Below are positions 7,375 to 16,000 of a stretch of DNA of 64,000 nucleotides, in pieces. The DNA is from an uncultured Pelagibacteraceae bacterium. Its GTDB lineage: Bacteria; Pseudomonadota; Alphaproteobacteria; Pelagibacterales; Pelagibacteraceae. Under the pieces are notes generated by a model, which was given only the letters and a program-made list of their open reading frames with translations, did no database searches and was not told the DNA's origin. How positions within the stretch are numbered: the stretch's first letter is position 1; each line of letters opens with the position of its first letter. A program made the translations under genes and the position numbers. The stretch spans positions 1-64,000 of the forward strand of contig CACDPY010000001.1 of assembly GCA_902554765.1 (NCBI GenBank), written 5' to 3'.

Positions 7375-8487
7375 ATGAAAAATGAATTAAATTCGATCGG
7401 AATTGATAAAAAACCTTCAGATACAACTGTAGTAGTTGCCATGTCGGGAGGAGTTGACTCTTCTACTGTAGCTGGAATGATGAAAAAAGAAGGATTTAAA
7501 GTTATTGGAATAACTTTAAAATTATATGATGAGGGTCAAGAGGTAGCATCATCAAAACAATGTTGCTCTGGACAGGATATCATGGACGCAAAACGTGTAG
7601 CACATAAGTTAGGAATTGATCATAAAATTTTATATTATCAAAATAAGTTTAAAAAGGGTGTGATAGATAATTTTGTAAACAGTTATCTTAAAGGTGAAAC
7701 ACCTATACCTTGTGTACAATGTAATCAAACAGTAAAATTTAAAGATTTATTTGAGGTTTCAAAAGAGCTTAAAGCAGATGCAATGATTACAGGCCATTAT
7801 GTTAAAAGCATTACTCTAGATGGTCAAACAAATATGTATCGGGCAATAGATGAAAACAGAGATCAAAGTTATTTTTTATTTAACACATCGAAAGAGCAAT
7901 TAAATTTTTTAAGGTTTCCACTTGGAGGTATGTTAAAAAATGAAACAAGAGATATTGCAAAAAAGTTAAAACTAAATGTTGCAGATAAACCTGATAGTCA
8001 GGATATATGTTTTGTTCCTAATGGTGATTATGTATCTGTAATACAAAAATTTAGACCAGATTCATTACAAAAAGGAAATATCAAAGATCTAAATGGTAAA
8101 GTTATAGGCGTTCATGATGGAATAATTAATTTTACAATAGGACAAAGAAAAGGAATCAAAGTTTCTAATGAAGAGGCTTTATATGTGATTAAAATAAATT
8201 CGGATAAAAATGAAATAATTGTTGGACCAAGAGAAAAATTAGGTCAAAAAAAAATTTTAATAAATAATTTAAATTTATTAGCTAATGAAAGTGAATTTGA
8301 AAACAATATATTAGTAAAAGTAAGGTCAACTGGTAAACTTTTAGATGCGAATATTAATATCAAGAATAAAAACAATGCAGAAGTAAATTTAAAAATTCCT
8401 GAAGATGGCATTTCTCCTGGACAAGCTTGTGTATTTTATAAAAAAGATAAATTAGGCTTTAAAGTACTAGGAGGTGGATGGATTTGA
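7375..8487 (+). CDS. mnmA: tRNA-specific 2-thiouridylase MnmA
   Basis: Makes the 2-thio group of wobble uridine in tRNAs for Lys, Glu and Gln. The PP-loop SGGVDSS is at 24-30, the first catalytic cysteine lies in [12 protein letters not shown] near 108-118, and the second in [10 protein letters not shown] near 205-210. The tRNA-binding central part and C-terminal beta barrel ([10 protein letters not shown]) are complete in 370 residues. The sulfur donor would be a cysteine desulfurase relay. The gene abuts the convergent membrane-protein gene with no spacing. Confidence 0.96.
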   Translation: MKNELNSIGIDKKPSDTTVVVAMSGGVDSSTVAGMMKKEGFKVIGITLKLYDEGQEVASSKQCCSGQDIMDAKRVAHKLGIDHKILYYQNKFKKGVIDNFVNSYLKGETPIPCVQCNQTVKFKDLFEVSKELKADAMITGHYVKSITLDGQTNMYRAIDENRDQSYFLFNTSKEQLNFLRFPLGGMLKNETRDIAKKLKLNVADKPDSQDICFVPNGDYVSVIQKFRPDSLQKGNIKDLNGKVIGVHDGIINFTIGQRKGIKVSNEEALYVIKINSDKNEIIVGPREKLGQKKILINNLNLLANESEFENNILVKVRSTGKLLDANINIKNKNNAEVNLKIPEDGISPGQACVFYKKDKLGFKVLGGGWI

Positions 8488-9195
8488 TTAATTTTTTTTC
8501 CACATTAAATTAGTAAGTAAATAAAAAGTTATAACTCCTAAAAAATAATTCCACTCCAACCCATGTTTAAAAAATTTTAGATTAAGATTTAAAAAATAAT
8601 CTCCAGGCATACTGATGATTGGTATACTTATTAAAGCAACAATAATTAAAAATGACACTAAATATAATTTTATTTTCAAAATATTAGTATTTATATTATT
8701 TATTAATTTATCTTTTAATGAATAGAATGTTGCAACTAAATAAGCTTGAGCCACTAATTCAAAAATAATAAATAATAACATTATAACTCTTCTAAAAAGT
8801 TTATAAAAATCATTATCAAACTTAATACCAAGAAATATTGAATGAATTGTTAATGCAATTGCAGATGCTATACCAAAAAAAACAATCTTATTAACATTTT
8901 TATGATTTTTAGAAAAAAATTCGATAATTTCCTTATTAAATAACCAATACTTTATTAATAGTATTGATGTAATAATCATACTTGGTTTAAATACAAGCCA
9001 GCTCGGGTATGGTCTTGCTGTTCTGCTGATCGAAGCTCCACCATCAAAATAAGGAAAAGTCCAATGGATTATTTCCTCTCTATTTGGATAAAGATCGTGA
9101 AATTGGGTGATCATAATGAGACAGGTATTTACTGCTATAAAAGGAATTATAAAAATCCATATACTTATGGATTTAACCCTATTGATCTTATCCAT
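8488..9195 (-). CDS. multi-pass membrane protein, possibly Frag1/DRAM/Sfk1-like
   Basis: About 235 residues with roughly six membrane helices. An extracytoplasmic loop after the first helix contains HWTFPYFDGGASISRTARPYP, which resembles the Frag1/DRAM/Sfk1 pattern, but I cannot confirm the family. I place the start at the ATG 9193-9195; a TTG at 9199-9201 directly after the upstream small ORF's stop is also possible. It follows the 27-residue basic protein and converges on mnmA. Function unknown. Confidence 0.6.
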   Translation of the reverse strand: MDKINRVKSISIWIFIIPFIAVNTCLIMITQFHDLYPNREEIIHWTFPYFDGGASISRTARPYPSWLVFKPSMIITSILLIKYWLFNKEIIEFFSKNHKNVNKIVFFGIASAIALTIHSIFLGIKFDNDFYKLFRRVIMLLFIIFELVAQAYLVATFYSLKDKLINNINTNILKIKLYLVSFLIIVALISIPIISMPGDYFLNLNLKFFKHGLEWNYFLGVITFYLLTNLMWKKN

Positions 9196-9201
9196 TATCA
9201 A

Positions 9202-9285
9202 TTATTTTTTCTTATTTTTCTTTCTAGCTCTTCTTTTTTTTGAGCCCATTTTTCTACGGCCTCTATGTTTTTTTGGGTAACCCAT
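9202..9285 (-). CDS. 27-residue highly basic mini-protein
   Basis: A short frame with ATG at 9283-9285, preceded by AAAGGAAAAG (good ribosome site), and TAA at 9202. The product starts MGYPKKHRGRRKMGSKKR and contains 17 Lys or Arg residues in 27. The RRKM and KKRRARKK run recalls short ribosome-associated proteins of the bS22/mS38 (AURKAIP1/COX24) kind, but this is resemblance in composition and spacing only. It lies directly before the membrane-protein gene. Likely RNA-binding if expressed. Confidence 0.5.
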   Translation of the reverse strand: MGYPKKHRGRRKMGSKKRRARKKNKKK

Positions 9286-9360
9286 CTTTTCCTTTAGTTA
9301 TAATTTAATTGAAATTATATGCCGGATATAGCATTGTCTTTTAAAGTTATCAAATTTTTT

Positions 9361-10536
9361 ATGTCTAAATCTTTTAAAACCTTTTTAAAACACACTGCTA
9401 AAGACTTTCACAATCAGTCAGTAAATCCCCCAGTTGTAAGAGCATCAACTATTATATTTAAGTCAATGCAACACATTAGAAAAACTCAGGCAAAAGCACA
9501 AAAAGATCCAACGGGTGGACATTACGATTATGGAAGACAGGGTACTTCAACAACACACATCTTGCAAAAAATTTTAACTAAACTTGAGGAGAGTTATCAT
9601 GTATTTACAACTCCCACAGGCTTTGGTGCAGTTTTTTTAGCAATTTTTAGCGTAACAAGACCTGGAGATGAAATTCTAGTTGCAGATCCAGTTTATAGTC
9701 CAACAAGATTGCTTACAGAAAATTTCTTGAAAGAATTTAATATAAAAACAATTTTTTATGATCCAAGTGATTTAAAAACATTACAAAAAAACATTACACA
9801 AAAAACAAAATTAATTTTTGTTGAAAACCCTGGTAGTAACTCTTTTGAATTTCAAGATTTAGATAAAATTATATCTATAGCAAAAAAAAATAAAATTTTG
9901 ACTGCAATAGACAATACCTGGGGAACACCTTACTTTTTAAAACCAATAAAAATTGGATTTGATATGGCGATTGTATCAGCAACAAAATATTATTCTGGCC
10001 ATTCAGATGTAATGGGTGGAAGTTTAGCTGTTAATAAAAAAGTTTTTAAAAAAGTTAAAGATGCTGAGAAAATTACCGGTTTGAGATTAGGTCCTGATGA
10101 TGCTTACTTAATAACAAGAGGTCTTAGAACTCTTGATGTGAGATTGGATAGACACAGAGAAAATGCGAAAAAAGTTGCAGCTTTTTTGTCAAAAAATAAA
10201 AAATTTAAATTACTTTATCCTTATAAAAAAGACTCAAATAATTTTAGAATGTGGAAAAAATATTATTCAGGTGCTTCTGGTTTAATGGGACTTAAAATAA
10301 AAGCAAGAAATATTAATTCAGTAAGAAAATTTGTAAATTCACTTAAGCTTTTTGGCTATGGTTATAGCTGGGGTGGTTTTGAAAGTTTAGCTCTTCACCA
10401 AGAATTTAGAGAAACAGGTAAAAGAAAATATATGAATTTAGCTAAAGATGAGCACCTTGTTAGATTACATATTGGTCTTGAAGATCCTAAAGACTTAATT
10501 GCAGATATTAAACAAGCATTAAGACACTTGAAATGA
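9361..10536 (+). CDS. metC: cystathionine beta-lyase-like PLP enzyme
   Basis: Cys/Met-metabolism PLP-enzyme of about 391 residues. The PLP lysine lies in SATKYYSGHSDVMGG, with the substrate-site YDYGRQGT and DNTWGTPYFLKP upstream. MetC converts cystathionine to homocysteine; family members also act as gamma-lyases or desulfhydrases, so specificity is not certain. I start it at the ATG 9361 (MSKSFKTF) because the extra 14 residues from an upstream ATG at 9319 are hydrophobic and unlike the family. It overlaps the MFS gene by 4 bp (ATGA). Confidence 0.85.
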   Translation: MSKSFKTFLKHTAKDFHNQSVNPPVVRASTIIFKSMQHIRKTQAKAQKDPTGGHYDYGRQGTSTTHILQKILTKLEESYHVFTTPTGFGAVFLAIFSVTRPGDEILVADPVYSPTRLLTENFLKEFNIKTIFYDPSDLKTLQKNITQKTKLIFVENPGSNSFEFQDLDKIISIAKKNKILTAIDNTWGTPYFLKPIKIGFDMAIVSATKYYSGHSDVMGGSLAVNKKVFKKVKDAEKITGLRLGPDDAYLITRGLRTLDVRLDRHRENAKKVAAFLSKNKKFKLLYPYKKDSNNFRMWKKYYSGASGLMGLKIKARNINSVRKFVNSLKLFGYGYSWGGFESLALHQEFRETGKRKYMNLAKDEHLVRLHIGLEDPKDLIADIKQALRHLK

Positions 10537-11753
10537 TTTCAGAAAATTTTTTTAAATCTAAAACTGCAATAATAACTTTATTTGCCGCTTGCTTTGTTGT
10601 TTTAATTTCACTTGGTGTAAGACAGACTTTTGGACTATTCTTTATGGATTTCAACGAAAGTTTGAATATCAGTAATACTGCATTTGGTTTTGCTATTGGA
10701 ATACAAATGCTGATGTGGGGTTTAACTGGTCCAATATTTGGAGCCATCGCTGATCGTTATGGTGGCCACATTGCTATAATTTCTGCGTTTATATTTTACA
10801 CTCTTGGGATATATTTTTTATATACTGGACCCAACACTGGTATTTTCTTTCAGATCCATATGGGTTTATTAATTGGAATTGGGCTTGGTGGTACAGCGAT
10901 CAGTATTCCAATGTCAGTTGTAGGTAAACATTTTCCATTATCGACAAGAACAATTGCAATGAGTTTTGTTACTGCACTTGGATCGTTTGGTTATTTTGTT
11001 TCTCCAATTTTCACAAATTACTCTATTAATGAATATGGTTGGAATTATACAATATTTATTTTTTCTTTATTTTTACTAACAGGTATTGTTGCTGCTTACT
11101 TTGTAAGATCACCGTCTGAAAATGAAGATATAGAAAAGAAATCTCAACAATCTTTCAAAGAAGCCCTAACTGAAGCTTTCAAGACTAAAAGCTACATATT
11201 ACTTGTGTCAGGCTTTTTTGTGTGCGGTTTTCATATTACTTTAGTTGGAACACATGTACCAAAATATGTTATTGATAGAGGATTAGAAGATTGGACTGCT
11301 GCTGCAATTTTATCTTTAATAGGTTTATTTAATATTTTTGGCTCATTGTTAAGTGGATATCTTTCGGCAAAAATGAGTAAAAAAATTATTCTTAGTGGAA
11401 TTTATTTCCTAAGAGGCATCTCAATTATACTTTTCATATTTACACCCGCAAGTAATGTGAGTGCATTTCTATTTGGAGCAAGTTTTGGTTTTTTATGGCT
11501 ATCAACTGTACCAGCAACTAGTGGAATTGTAGCTCATATGTTTGGGACAAAATATCTTGGTCTTTTATATGGAATTGTATTTTTAAGTCATCAAATAGGT
11601 TCTTTCTTTGGTGCATATTTGGGAGGTTTATTTCATGATTTATATGGTTCATATGATTATGCGTGGTATTTAGCAATTGCATTATCTGTTTTTGCAGCAA
11701 TAATTCATTTACCGATTAAAGAAGAACCAGTTTTAAGATTAAAAACAGAATAA
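10533..11753 (+). CDS. MFS transporter
   Basis: 406 residues with 12 predicted membrane helices and the loop 2-3 signature GAIADRYGGH. The N-terminal RQTFGLFFMDF and GPIFGAIADRYG resemble the oxalate/monocarboxylate-type branch of the major facilitator family. A cytoplasmic loop (SPSENEDIEKKSQQSFKEAL) separates the two six-helix halves. Co-translated with the metC-like gene through a 4-bp overlap, so a sulfur amino acid or keto acid is a possible cargo, but this is inference from position only. Confidence 0.85.
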   Translation: MISENFFKSKTAIITLFAACFVVLISLGVRQTFGLFFMDFNESLNISNTAFGFAIGIQMLMWGLTGPIFGAIADRYGGHIAIISAFIFYTLGIYFLYTGPNTGIFFQIHMGLLIGIGLGGTAISIPMSVVGKHFPLSTRTIAMSFVTALGSFGYFVSPIFTNYSINEYGWNYTIFIFSLFLLTGIVAAYFVRSPSENEDIEKKSQQSFKEALTEAFKTKSYILLVSGFFVCGFHITLVGTHVPKYVIDRGLEDWTAAAILSLIGLFNIFGSLLSGYLSAKMSKKIILSGIYFLRGISIILFIFTPASNVSAFLFGASFGFLWLSTVPATSGIVAHMFGTKYLGLLYGIVFLSHQIGSFFGAYLGGLFHDLYGSYDYAWYLAIALSVFAAIIHLPIKEEPVLRLKTE

Positions 11754-11754
11754 A

Positions 11755-12909
11755 TTGAATAAACAAAATCAATTAGCAGAGATACATCATTCAGGTAAAC
11801 CTTATATTATTTATAAATCAAAAAAAGGGTTTAATTTATTTACAAACTTTTCAAAAAAAATAATTTTAAATAACAAAAATATAAAAAGTTTTTTGAAAAA
11901 AAAGTACAAAAACAAAACAAAAAATACAGATTTATTTATAGGGTTTTTTGGATATGAAATATTAAACAATTTAATTAATATAAGAATACCAAAACAAAAA
12001 AATATTGGTTTTCCAAAAGGTATCTTTTATAAACCAGAAAAGATAATAAATTTAAGTAATGATTTAAAATACAGTAGTTCAAAAATTTTTTTAAATAGCG
12101 AATTTAAGATTAATATAAATAAAAATTCTTATAAAAAAATTTTTGATAAGTTTAAAAAAAAAATAAAAAGTGGTGAGACATATCAAATTAAAATTTGCAC
12201 AAAATATAAAACAAAATCAAAGATAGATCCTTTAGATTTTTTTTCTAGACTATCAAAAACTAATTTAGCTCCAGAGGCATTCATGATCAAAGACAATAAT
12301 TATTCTATAATTAGTTGCTCTCCTGAAAATCTTATTACTAAAAAAGGTTCTTTGATAACAACAAAGCCTATCGCAGGTACAGTTAAGAAGAATAAAAAGA
12401 TGAATAAAACCAAAGCATTATATTATTTCAAAAAAAACCTAAAAGAGACTAAAGAGCATAATATGATCGTTGATATGGAAAGAAATGATTTATCTCGAAT
12501 ATGCAAAGTCGGTTCTGTTAAATTATCGAGAGCTAAAGTGGTTGAAGAATATAAAGATCTTTTCCATTATGTAAGTTTAATTAAAGGTAAAATTAAAAAA
12601 AACATCAATAATATAGATATAATTAAAGCTATGATGCCAGGAGGTTCTGTAATTGGTTGTCCAAAATTAAGCACTTTAAATCTCTTAAATAAACAAGAAA
12701 AGGAAAATAGAAATATTTATACAGGCAGTTTCGGTTATATAAAATTTAATGGAGATATGAGATTTAATATCATCATTAGATCAATTTTAAATTTTAAAAA
12801 TTTTTCAGAAATTTCAGTAGCTTCAGGTGTTGTAGTGGATAGTAATTCTAATCATGAATTTAATGAAAACTATATAAAAGCAAAAGCATTAATTGATTTA
12901 TTTAAATGA
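11755..12909 (+). CDS. pabB: aminodeoxychorismate synthase component I (chorismate-binding enzyme)
   Basis: 384 residues covering the chorismate-binding fold. Visible motifs are TTKPIAGTVKK, MIVDMERNDLSRICKVGSV, IKAMMPGGSVIGCPK and YTGSFGYIKFN. With an amidotransferase and a class-IV lyase directly downstream, it most likely makes 4-amino-4-deoxychorismate for folate. The motif is PIAGT, as in anthranilate synthase, not PIKGT as in E. coli PabB where the lysine is the nucleophile. No in-frame ATG occurs nearby upstream; TTG at 11755 is the likely start, one base after the MFS stop. TrpE is an alternative, but TrpE proteins are normally longer. Confidence 0.8.
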   Translation: MNKQNQLAEIHHSGKPYIIYKSKKGFNLFTNFSKKIILNNKNIKSFLKKKYKNKTKNTDLFIGFFGYEILNNLINIRIPKQKNIGFPKGIFYKPEKIINLSNDLKYSSSKIFLNSEFKININKNSYKKIFDKFKKKIKSGETYQIKICTKYKTKSKIDPLDFFSRLSKTNLAPEAFMIKDNNYSIISCSPENLITKKGSLITTKPIAGTVKKNKKMNKTKALYYFKKNLKETKEHNMIVDMERNDLSRICKVGSVKLSRAKVVEEYKDLFHYVSLIKGKIKKNINNIDIIKAMMPGGSVIGCPKLSTLNLLNKQEKENRNIYTGSFGYIKFNGDMRFNIIIRSILNFKNFSEISVASGVVVDSNSNHEFNENYIKAKALIDLFK

Positions 12910-13463
12910 TTTATATTATTGATCATAACGACTCTTTTACTCATAATGTTGTTCATCAATTTTCATTATATGATGAAGTTGAATGTGATAATTATAATGC
13001 AATAAGTGACAGTAAACTTAAAAAAGCTTCTGTAATAATCTTTTCACCAGGACCTGGAAATCCAAAAAATTATCCATCTAGTTCAAAAATTTATAAAAAA
13101 TTCAAAGGAAAAAAGAAAATTATTGGTATTTGTTTAGGGTTTCAGCAAATATTATTTTGTGAAGGAGCAAAAATAGTAGAACAAAAAAAGATTTATCATG
13201 GGTTTCAATCTAATATTCAAGTAGTAAACAATAAGTCATTATTTAAAAAAGGAAAAAAATTTAAAGTTGGCAGATATCATTCTTTAAAATTAAAAGAGCC
13301 TTTTCAAATAAGAAATTTTGAGATAACTATGAGATGTTTAGAATCAAAAGCAGCTATGGCCTTTGAAAATAAAAAAGATAAAATTTATGGATTTCAATTT
13401 CACCCAGAGTCATTCTTAACAATCAATGGTAATTTACTCATTAAAAAAATCCTATCAGCTTAA
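12906..13463 (+). CDS. pabA: glutamine amidotransferase component of aminodeoxychorismate synthase
   Basis: Class-I glutamine amidotransferase of 185 residues. The start IIDHNDSFTHNVVHQF matches PabA/TrpG, the oxyanion loop is FSPGPGNP, the nucleophile cysteine lies in IGICLGFQQ, and the catalytic His-Glu pair in FQFHPESF. It supplies ammonia to the preceding chorismate enzyme, which it overlaps by 4 bp (ATGA). It overlaps the following lyase gene by 38 bp. PabA and TrpG are hard to tell apart; the downstream lyase favours PabA. Confidence 0.85.
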   Translation: MIYIIDHNDSFTHNVVHQFSLYDEVECDNYNAISDSKLKKASVIIFSPGPGNPKNYPSSSKIYKKFKGKKKIIGICLGFQQILFCEGAKIVEQKKIYHGFQSNIQVVNNKSLFKKGKKFKVGRYHSLKLKEPFQIRNFEITMRCLESKAAMAFENKKDKIYGFQFHPESFLTINGNLLIKKILSA

Positions 13464-14199
13464 AGATCTGCAAGAAGTAGATTTTAAAGATTTGTGGGGT
13501 GATCACGGTATCTTCACAACAATGTGGATTTTCGGAAAACCACCAAAGATCTTATTTTTTGAAAAACATATTAAAAATTTAATTAAATCTCTCAAAATTT
13601 ATCATGTAAAGAAAAGATCTCTTAAAAAAGATATTTTAGAAAAAATTAATGAAAATTTATCTGAAAAAATTCACTACAATCATCTCTTAAGGATTGCCGT
13701 AAATAAAAAGATCATTTCTATATCTCTCAGAAAAAGACTAAACCCAAAGTTAAATTTTGATTTAAAGTTAGTAAATTTAAAACGTGAAAAACCACAATAT
13801 AAAAACCTTAAATATAAAAAAATTTTAAGGCATTTAATAAAGATGGATAATTCTAAATCAGATATTGGTCTGGTTTGTAATAAGATGATTCTAGAAACTG
13901 GAACCTCTAATCTTTTATTCATTAAACAAAATAAAATTTACACACCGACCAAGGGTTATTATGAAGGTAATACTTTTAAATTTTTTAAAAGTAAAATTAA
14001 GAATTTGATAAAAAAAGATGTATTTGTAAAAGATTTAAAAAGTTATGACGAAATATTACTGGTTGGTTCTGGCAAAGGTGTAGCTTCAGTTAAAACAATT
14101 AAACAAATTGGCTGGAAAAGAAAAAATTTAAAAAAATTTAGAATTTTATCAAAATATTATAATTCAATTATTAATAAGTGTAGACCACATAAATTTTAA
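13426..14199 (+). CDS. pabC: class-IV aminotransferase, probable aminodeoxychorismate lyase
   Basis: 257 residues. GDHGIFTTMWIFG near 29-41 corresponds to the GDGxFET region of class-IV PLP enzymes, HIKNLIKSL follows, the probable PLP lysine is in RHLIKMDNSK, and ETGTSNLLFI matches the cofactor-binding ExxxSN motif. PabC splits aminodeoxychorismate to p-aminobenzoate and pyruvate. The start ATG lies 38 bp inside pabA; later starts would leave too little sequence before GDHG, so I keep it. Sequence is divergent from the textbook family, and branched-chain or D-amino-acid aminotransferase cannot be excluded. Confidence 0.75.
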   Translation: MVIYSLKKSYQLKDLQEVDFKDLWGDHGIFTTMWIFGKPPKILFFEKHIKNLIKSLKIYHVKKRSLKKDILEKINENLSEKIHYNHLLRIAVNKKIISISLRKRLNPKLNFDLKLVNLKREKPQYKNLKYKKILRHLIKMDNSKSDIGLVCNKMILETGTSNLLFIKQNKIYTPTKGYYEGNTFKFFKSKIKNLIKKDVFVKDLKSYDEILLVGSGKGVASVKTIKQIGWKRKNLKKFRILSKYYNSIINKCRPHKF

Positions 14200-14203
14200 T
14201 AAT

Positions 14204-14602
14204 ATGATAGATCCAAATAACCCATGTTTATTTTGTAATATTAATAAAAGTGGGTGTGCTCATGAAAATGAACTTGCCTATGCAAGTTATGATTCTTATC
14301 CTGTTTCAGAACATCATTGTTTAGTTATTCCTAAAAGACACATGAAGGATTATTTTGATTTAACAAATGAAGAACTCTTAGCGTGCAACAATTTAATTAA
14401 GATTGTTAAAAATGAAATCATAAATAAAGATAAAACAGTTACTGGTTTTAATTTAGGAACAAATATTGGCAAAGCCTCTGGACAATCAATTCATCATTGT
14501 CATTTCCATCTAATTCCACGAAGAGAGGGCGATGTAGAGAATCCCCAAGGTGGAGTAAGATCTGTTATTCCTGGAAAGCAACACTATAAAAGAAAAAAAT
14601 AG
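14204..14602 (+). CDS. HIT-family nucleotide hydrolase/transferase
   Basis: 132 residues. The histidine triad appears as HHCHFHLIPRR (H-C-H-F-H), with the N-terminal CLFCNINKSG zinc-like pair common in this branch. HIT proteins cleave nucleoside phosphoramidates or dinucleoside polyphosphates such as Ap4A. The C-terminus VENPQGGVRSVIPGK is typical of a proteobacterial subgroup. It follows pabC by 4 bp and precedes the promoter of the apr genes. Confidence 0.9.
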   Translation: MIDPNNPCLFCNINKSGCAHENELAYASYDSYPVSEHHCLVIPKRHMKDYFDLTNEELLACNNLIKIVKNEIINKDKTVTGFNLGTNIGKASGQSIHHCHFHLIPRREGDVENPQGGVRSVIPGKQHYKRKK

Positions 14603-14637
14603 CCTGTTATTAAAGACAAATTGACCAGAGTTTGAGG

Positions 14638-14666
14638 TTGATCTATTTTTTTGAAATATATATAAA
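14638..14666 (+). promoter_or_regulatory. probable promoter of the apr operon
   Basis: TTGATC (14638-14643) and TATAAA (14661-14666) are separated by 17 bp, a good sigma-70-type layout, 37 bp before the aprM start. The ribosome site AAGGCGG follows. The 100-bp gap after the HIT gene also suggests a new transcription unit here. Confidence 0.5.
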
Positions 14667-14702
14667 ATCTAAAAATTAATCAAAATTTAACTAAAGGCGG
14701 AA

Positions 14703-15497
14703 ATGTTAAATAACAATCCTTTTTCTTTACTGGTTGAGATAGTCTCACCACTTGCTATGCAATATTTTATAATTGCAATGGTTCTCTTGATTGCTATTGG
14801 GACAATTATTCAAATGATCCATCATAAAAATTTAACTTACTTTTTTAACAACGCCAAAAAAGCAAAATTAGCTGCAACTAAAGAGTTAGGAATAGGTGAA
14901 AAAACATCAATTATTGCTAAAACGACTGTTGTTGATATTGGAACAACATCTGAACTTGGTTTTGGAAAAAGAAGATTAGCTCATGTACTTGGGATGTATG
15001 GAACAATTTTATTTTGGATATCCTCTGCAGTTTTAGTTTTTTGTTATACAGGTGTAGGTAAATCAAATTCAGAAACATGGTCAATGCTTTGGCATTTAGG
15101 TGCAATTTTAACTTGCCTAGGTGGGTATTGGTTCTGGTTTTTCTTAAGAGTTGATGTATCTGCAGAAGCTCACCCTTGGTACAGAATTATAAAAGCAGAC
15201 TTATTTGTATTAGCCTTACTTGCTTGTGCAACTTTCGGATTAGCATGGTCGTACACTCAATTTAATAATCAAATGGGTTTATCTTATTTATTTTTAACTT
15301 TATTTGTTGCTTCTAATCTAATTCTATTTGGTGGTGTATATTGGTCTAAGTTTGCACATATGTTTTATAAACCTGGAGCAGCAATACAAAAAAATTTAGC
15401 TGAAGCTGATGGTTCAAGAGATAATTTACCACCACCGGCAGATGCACCTGAGCAATTTGGCCTAGGTATAAAAAGAGAAGAGCCAAAACACTATTAA
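14703..15497 (+). CDS. aprM: AprM-type membrane anchor of adenylylsulfate reductase
   Basis: 264 residues with about five to six membrane helices. The middle contains FGKRRLAHVLGMYGTILFW and MLWHLGAILTCLGGYWFW, with histidines placed as in haem-binding quinone-linked subunits. It is directly upstream of aprB and aprA. AprM is the proposed link between AprBA and the quinone pool in sulfur oxidisers that lack the QmoABC complex. The call rests on position plus topology. The soluble C-terminal tail ends with a proline-rich PPPADAPE segment. Confidence 0.85.
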   Translation: MLNNNPFSLLVEIVSPLAMQYFIIAMVLLIAIGTIIQMIHHKNLTYFFNNAKKAKLAATKELGIGEKTSIIAKTTVVDIGTTSELGFGKRRLAHVLGMYGTILFWISSAVLVFCYTGVGKSNSETWSMLWHLGAILTCLGGYWFWFFLRVDVSAEAHPWYRIIKADLFVLALLACATFGLAWSYTQFNNQMGLSYLFLTLFVASNLILFGGVYWSKFAHMFYKPGAAIQKNLAEADGSRDNLPPPADAPEQFGLGIKREEPKHY

Positions 15498-15529
15498 TAT
15501 GTTAATAAAAAAAGGAGAAAAATAAAATT

Positions 15530-16000
15530 ATGTCAACTTTTGTATACATGACTAGATGTGATGGCTGTGGTCACTGCGTAGATATATGTCCATCAGATAT
15601 TATGCACATTGATGAAAATATCAGACGTGCGAAAAACATTGAACCTAATTTTTGCTGGGAATGTTATTCATGTGTGAAAGCTTGTCCAAATCATGCTATT
15701 GATGTCAGAGGTTATGCTGACTTTGCACCTATGGGTCACAGTGTAAGAGTTAGAAGAGAAGAAGAAAAAGGAACAATTTCTTGGAAAATAAAATTTAGAA
15801 ACGGGAAAGAGAAAAACTTTGTTTCTCCAATAACAACAAAACCTTGGGGTAAATTTATTCCCAAACTGGCTGATGGCGACACACCTAACCAAGGTGAAAT
15901 TAATTCACAAAAATTATATAGTGAACCTGAAGGTTTAAATACAAATCAAGAATTACCCTCAGTTCCAAAAGACTCCTTTAAAAAAGGAGTTTACTATTAA
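15530..16000 (+). CDS. aprB: adenylylsulfate reductase beta subunit
   Basis: Electron-transfer subunit of 156 residues with two [4Fe-4S] clusters. Cysteine motifs CDGCGHCVDICP (near 10-21) and CWECYSCVKACP (near 43-54) are both complete. The remaining beta-rich tail, from RGYADFAPMG onward, wraps the alpha subunit in known structures. Electrons pass between the AprA flavin and AprM. The aprB stop and aprA start share one base (TAATG). Length is normal for the family. Confidence 0.96.
   Translation: MSTFVYMTRCDGCGHCVDICPSDIMHIDENIRRAKNIEPNFCWECYSCVKACPNHAIDVRGYADFAPMGHSVRVRREEEKGTISWKIKFRNGKEKNFVSPITTKPWGKFIPKLADGDTPNQGEINSQKLYSEPEGLNTNQELPSVPKDSFKKGVYY

Noticed and set aside
9319-9360. Upstream ATG of the metC-like gene
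   Set aside because: It adds a hydrophobic 14-residue lead not expected for a cytosolic PLP enzyme; ATG 9361 fits the family.
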